Assembly: GCA_966128725.1 (NCBI GenBank) | Contig: CBHYLN010000179.1 | Span: 1-9,138, forward strand | DNA length: 9,138 nt | Direction: 5' to 3' | Origin: JAFDZV01 sp966128725 | GTDB lineage: Bacteria > Bacteroidota > Ignavibacteria > OLB7 | Shown here: piece after piece, positions 6,153 through 9,138 of the stretch | How positions within the stretch are numbered: the first letter of the stretch is position 1 | How the letters are laid out: each line of letters opens with the position of its first letter | Position numbers and translations under genes: made by a program | Notes under the pieces: model-generated | Database searches by the model: none | What the model was told of the DNA's origin: nothing | Seen by the model: only the letters and a program-made list of their open reading frames with translations

Positions 6153-7322
6153 ATGACAATCCATTTCGATTCCCCGACAACCCCGCCGTTCAACAAGGTG
6201 CTGATATTATCAGCCTCGGCCGGCGCGGGGCACGTGCGTGCGGCACAGGCGCTCGAGCGCGCATTTGCCGAGTGTGGCGCTGCACGCGAGGTTACGCACG
6301 TGGACACGTTGGAGTACACCAACAAGCTGTTCCGCAACCTGTACTCCAAGGCATACATCGACATGGTGGGCCGGGCGCCGGAGGTTCTTGGCTGGCTGTA
6401 CGACCAGTGGGACCGCCCGTGGCAGAACGAGCGGCAACGCCTTGCGTTCGACAAGCTTAATACCGGACCGCTGATCAAACTGTTGAAGCGCACCAATGCC
6501 GACATGGTTGTGTGCACGCACTTCCTGCCGGCCGAGCTGATCTCCTGGCTCACGGCAAAACAGCGCATCACGTATCGGCAGGCGATTGTTGTTACCGACT
6601 TCGATGTTCATGCGATGTGGCTGGCACGCCACCACGATCATTACTTCGTTGCACTGGATGAAACGCGCGAGCACCTGGCACGCCTTGGCATCCCGCGCCA
6701 GAACCTGACGGTGTCGGGTATCCCGATCGACCCGGTGTTCGCGCAGCCGATGGACCAGGCCGCGGCGCGCGCGCATCTGGGGCTTGATCCCCACCGCGCC
6801 ACGATACTGGTGTCGGCCGGCGGATTTGGCGTTGGCCCGATCGACCACGTGATGACCGCGCTTAATGACATGGCCCAGCCCGCGCAGGCGTTGGTGATGT
6901 GCGGCCGCAACGCCGAGCTTCGCGAGCGCATCGAGCGCCACGCGGCAGCCAGCAAGGGCAATGTGGTGGTAACCGCGGTGGGCTACACTACCGAGATGCA
7001 CCGCTACATGGCGGCATCGGACCTGGTGCTGGGCAAGCCGGGCGGGTTAACCACCAGCGAGGCGCTGGCATGCGGGTTGGGGTTCGTGATCGTAAGCCCG
7101 ATACCGGGCCAGGAGGAACGCAACGCGGATCATCTGCTGGAGGAAGGCGTCGCGATCCGATGCAACAATCTTCCGGTACTGGGCTACAAGATCGACCGGC
7201 TCCTGGCCGATACGTCCCGGTTCGCGGCAATGCGCGCGGCATCACGGCGTATGGGGCGCCCGCGCGCCGCGTACGACGTCGTGGAGAAACTTGTGGCGCT
7301 GCGGCAACTGACGCCACGGTAA
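6153..7322 (+). CDS. GT28 / MGDG-synthase-type glycosyltransferase (diacylglycerol glycosyltransferase-like)
   Basis: The protein has 389 residues from the ATG at 6153, close to the length of B. subtilis UgtP. It carries the N-terminal MGDG-synthase signature VLILSASAGAGHVRAAQALE, then VVTDFDVHAMWL and SGIPIDPVF. The C-terminal nucleotide-sugar domain starts at LVSAGGFGVGP, followed by VCGRN, ASDLVLGKPGGLTTSEAL and PIPGQEERNADHLLEEG. The GKPGG-x-T-x-SEAL element is the GT28 donor-binding loop. Homologues transfer a sugar from a UDP donor to diacylglycerol at the membrane; donor and exact acceptor cannot be read here. It has no signal peptide or obvious transmembrane helix, consistent with peripheral membrane attachment. 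The frame is open to an ATG at 6024, but similarity begins only after 6153. The gene is monocistronic and convergent with the oxygenase gene. Its stop lies in a 15-bp tandem repeat. Confidence 0.91.
   Translation: MTIHFDSPTTPPFNKVLILSASAGAGHVRAAQALERAFAECGAAREVTHVDTLEYTNKLFRNLYSKAYIDMVGRAPEVLGWLYDQWDRPWQNERQRLAFDKLNTGPLIKLLKRTNADMVVCTHFLPAELISWLTAKQRITYRQAIVVTDFDVHAMWLARHHDHYFVALDETREHLARLGIPRQNLTVSGIPIDPVFAQPMDQAAARAHLGLDPHRATILVSAGGFGVGPIDHVMTALNDMAQPAQALVMCGRNAELRERIERHAAASKGNVVVTAVGYTTEMHRYMAASDLVLGKPGGLTTSEALACGLGFVIVSPIPGQEERNADHLLEEGVAIRCNNLPVLGYKIDRLLADTSRFAAMRAASRRMGRPRAAYDVVEKLVALRQLTPR
6200..6214. repeat. Intragenic palindrome near glycosyltransferase start
   Basis: GCTGATA-T-TATCAGC is a perfect 7-bp inverted repeat around one base, about 47 bp after the ATG. 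It comprises the AT-rich codons ATA TTA TCA, which stand out against the G/C-ending codons of the rest of the gene. Confidence 0.4.
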
Positions 7323-7342
7323 CTGACGCCACGGTAACTGAC
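7306..7342 (+). repeat. 15-bp tandem repeat spanning the glycosyltransferase stop
   Basis: The unit AACTGACGCCACGGT occurs perfectly at 7306-7320 and 7321-7335, and its first seven bases occur again at 7336-7342. Since 15 is a multiple of three, the frame repeats as LTPR-stop-LTPR-stop-LTPR. The repeat fills most of the 38-bp gap to the convergent oxygenase gene. Confidence 0.85.
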
Positions 7343-7360
7343 CCCGCGCAGCGTGAGCCA

Positions 7361-8098
7361 CTACAATTGTGAAGCCTGCGCGAACGTGAACGATGCCAGC
7401 AACAACCAGCGCCGGGCGGGCATGTTGTTGCCTTCACGGGCCAACAGGGGTGTTGTGTAGTGCCAGAACGGCAGCCGGTACACGGCCACCGCACCGCTTT
7501 GGGCGATGTTCACCGCTTGCGACAGGTATCCATCGCGTTCGTACACCAGCAACTGCGAACCCACCGCGCTGTTGGCCAGCATGATCTGCACATCCACGTA
7601 GCCATCGCGCAAGTGCGCGTCCTCCGGGTGATGATCGTTGTGCGGGCCGGTGTAGTCGCCTTCCTCGTAACAGATCACCTGGCATCCGCATGCCGGCTCC
7701 AGCCGATGGCCGCTGAGGCGTTCGGCAAATTGATGCATGCTTGCCGATTGCAACATTGCCCGCAAGCCGATCTCGCGCCCGGCCCGCTCGGCCTTCGTGC
7801 GTTTGCCGTTCAGGCTGGCCGTTTTCACGCGCACCGTTTTCCCGAGTTGCTCGGAGTAGTTTCTGGTCATCCCGGTAATCGATGTTGGCGGGATGGGCGT
7901 CCGCATGGTGGCCAGCAGCGGCCGCATCCGCTCGTCCAGCAAACGCACCGCTTTGGCGGCGACAGCGGGCGCCACAAGCTTCGGAAAGAACGCGAAGCGC
8001 GACCCGGTAGACTGCAACGTCCCGGGGCCACCATCGGCTATCAGGCGTCGACCATGCGGGGTGAGAAAGCTTGAGAACTCGGTTGGGAAATGTTCCAT
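7361..8098 (-). CDS. Putative 2OG-Fe(II) oxygenase
   Basis: The 245-residue protein has the spacing of a 2-oxoglutarate/Fe(II) double-stranded beta-helix domain in its C-terminal half. The iron facial triad is likely His153 and Asp155 in YTGPHNDHHPED, with distal His213 in LPFWHYTTPL. An Arg at 229 or 230 in PARRWLLLASF would bind 2-oxoglutarate. VICYEEGDY (141-149) is the usual strand before the HxD. The N-terminal half (1-130) is not recognised and may bind substrate. Family members hydroxylate proteins, nucleic acids or small molecules; the substrate here is unknown. The ATG at 8098 is the first usable start after an in-frame stop about 13 codons upstream, although no Shine-Dalgarno is visible. 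The gene lies 137 bp downstream of the ankyrin gene on the same strand, and a promoter-like sequence suggests separate initiation. Confidence 0.82.
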   Translation of the reverse strand: MEHFPTEFSSFLTPHGRRLIADGGPGTLQSTGSRFAFFPKLVAPAVAAKAVRLLDERMRPLLATMRTPIPPTSITGMTRNYSEQLGKTVRVKTASLNGKRTKAERAGREIGLRAMLQSASMHQFAERLSGHRLEPACGCQVICYEEGDYTGPHNDHHPEDAHLRDGYVDVQIMLANSAVGSQLLVYERDGYLSQAVNIAQSGAVAVYRLPFWHYTTPLLAREGNNMPARRWLLLASFTFAQASQL

Positions 8099-8221
8099 TG
8101 TGATGGCTGGTATCGAAATGAACGCTCGCGACCGTCACGGATTCGCGATGCAGCGATATCAATTGGTATTTGATTCAACTCATTAAAGCGGCGGCGCCAC
8201 ATCGGCGGCGCGGCGGATTCC

Positions 8222-8249
8222 ATTATACGGCAACCTCATCCGCCCGCAA
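8222..8249 (-). promoter_or_regulatory. Candidate sigma70-type promoter for the 2OG oxygenase gene
   Basis: On the minus strand a perfect TATAAT (8227-8222) is preceded, after 16 bases, by TTGCGG (8249-8244), which matches three of six -35 consensus bases. The -35 overlaps the last codons of the ankyrin gene. Transcription would start near 8215, giving a leader of roughly 117 bases to the ATG at 8098. Confidence 0.45.
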
Positions 8250-9138
8250 GGGCCAACGCCTCGGCAACGGCAGGGCTTGCCAGCGCAACATTGGCGCCGA
8301 TGGTTGAAGCGCCCGCGGCTATCAGCGCACGCGCCACACTGCCGTAATCGGCATCGGCGGCGGCACGGCAGTACCGCGAGCCATGCACGACCCAATCCAA
8401 CGGCGTTCCCTCGTAGGCAGCATCGCGGGCATCAAGCGGCGCATCGTGGTCCAGCAGCAACCGCACAAGCGCCGCATTCCCCCACCACGCAGCGTGATGC
8501 AGGGCAGTGGCGCCGGCCTCGGCCCCAGGCGCCGCGCAATCGAACCCCACATTCAGCATCAGGCGCACGGCGGCAACATCACCATTGGTGGCCGCCTCAA
8601 CAATCATGCCCCTGTCCTCCGGGCCAAGCAGACGCACGATTCCGGGGTCATCCACCATCATCGCCCGCACCTGATTCTCGTCGGCCGCCATCGCCGCGCC
8701 CACGAATCGATCCAGTAGATCGGCCTGGCTGCCGTTGTTGTCAACACCCAGCAATTGATACAGGTCGCGGCGACCGAATCGCACCGCCAACGAGCGCGCC
8801 GTGCGCCCGTCGGCGCGTTGCGCCAGCGGGTCGGCGCCATGCTCCAGAAGCATACGAACGTACGAAGCAGCCTTGCCGCACCGCACCGCCAACTGCAATG
8901 GCGTCTCGGCGGTCGCATAACTGGTCACATTGGGATTGGCGCCGTGCTCAAGCAACCAGCGAGCGCCTTCATCGGCGGCGGCGTGCCCGGGACTGGCATC
9001 GCGGTAGCCGCTCAGGAAATACAGCGGAGTGTTGTCCCACGGCTCGGCCCTGGCACTGATATCGGCGCCATGCTCCAGCAGCAGTTCAAGGCACTCGCGA
9101 TGATTGTGCTCGGCCGCGTGGTAGATGGATTCGGAGTC
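8236..9138 (-). CDS. Ankyrin-repeat protein, N-terminus outside the window
   Basis: The frame is open from the window edge to the TGA at 8236, giving 300 visible residues without the start. Ankyrin units are clear: HAAEHNHRECLELLLEHGAD (visible residues 7-26), a unit ending ARWLLEHGANPN (59-70), and TPLQLAVRCGKAASYVRMLL (79-98) followed by EHGADP. After a less repetitive linker (about 131-175), EAATNGDVAAVRLMLNVGFD (181-200) and TALHHAAWWGNAALVRLLLD (211-230) follow, then TPLDWVVHGS and VARALIAAGAS. Such proteins bind other proteins; no enzymatic domain is visible in this part. A TTG at 8955 should not be taken as the start, because ankyrin homology runs through it to the edge. It lies upstream of the 2OG oxygenase gene on the same strand. 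Whether a signal peptide exists cannot be judged. Confidence 0.9.
   Translation of the reverse strand, partial: DSESIYHAAEHNHRECLELLLEHGADISARAEPWDNTPLYFLSGYRDASPGHAAADEGARWLLEHGANPNVTSYATAETPLQLAVRCGKAASYVRMLLEHGADPLAQRADGRTARSLAVRFGRRDLYQLLGVDNNGSQADLLDRFVGAAMAADENQVRAMMVDDPGIVRLLGPEDRGMIVEAATNGDVAAVRLMLNVGFDCAAPGAEAGATALHHAAWWGNAALVRLLLDHDAPLDARDAAYEGTPLDWVVHGSRYCRAAADADYGSVARALIAAGASTIGANVALASPAVAEALALAGG

Noticed and set aside
6210..7001. 263-codon minus-strand frame opposite the glycosyltransferase
   Set aside because: The plus-strand GT28 motifs are unambiguous; the antisense product is His/Arg/Val-rich without a domain.
8190..8215. Terminator after the ankyrin gene
   Set aside because: Only a 5-bp GCGCC/GGCGC stem with an 8-base loop forms cleanly, and just three T residues follow several bases later on the minus strand.
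8236..8955. Ankyrin gene starting at 8955
   Set aside because: The codon there is TTG inside an ankyrin helix (WLLEHGAN), and homology continues without a stop to the window edge, so the true start is outside.

Overview
This is a stretch of an ordinary-looking bacterial chromosome, GC-rich by eye and densely packed with genes. Eight genes are complete and one is cut by the right edge. There are no rRNA or tRNA genes, no IS elements, no CRISPR array and no phage genes. An exported TraB/GumN-type protein and a glycolipid-type glycosyltransferase suggest a Gram-negative-style bacterium, but I cannot name the phylum. Most starts have weak Shine-Dalgarno sequences; the pirin gene (GGGAG) and the small cupin gene (GGAG) are the clearest exceptions.

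Layout from left to right. Positions 21-731 (minus) encode a pirin-family cupin. Positions 943-1716 (minus) encode a class I SAM methyltransferase. Positions 1777-2895 (minus) encode a PLP-dependent Cys/Met-metabolism (trans-sulfuration) enzyme; the methyltransferase lies 60 bp downstream of it on the same strand and may be cotranscribed. A 414-bp gap (2896-3309) carries several inverted repeats, including a terminator-like hairpin and two mutually exclusive stems upstream of the trans-sulfuration gene. Positions 3310-5818 (minus) form a tight three-gene unit: TraB/GumN-like exported protein, THUMP-domain rRNA methyltransferase of the RlmL type, and a small cupin. The first junction is 18 bp and the second is a 20-bp overlap. 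A 334-bp divergent region with three inverted repeats (5819-6152) separates this unit from a plus-strand GT28/MGDG-synthase-type glycosyltransferase (6153-7322). Convergent with that gene is a putative 2OG-Fe(II) oxygenase (7361-8098, minus). Upstream of the oxygenase lies an ankyrin-repeat protein (8236 to beyond 9138, minus) whose N-terminus is outside the window.

Functionally this is a mix of housekeeping and accessory genes: rRNA modification, sulfur amino-acid metabolism, glycolipid synthesis, and several metal-binding cupin or oxygenase proteins of unknown substrate. I see no defence island, secretion cluster, biosynthetic cluster or other obvious new multi-gene system. The points most worth a second look are small: alternating CGACAA half-sites near 884-905, competing stems near 3014-3050, in-frame repeated tails at two stop codons, an unusual His at a specificity position of the trans-sulfuration enzyme, and the ankyrin/2OG-oxygenase neighbourhood.
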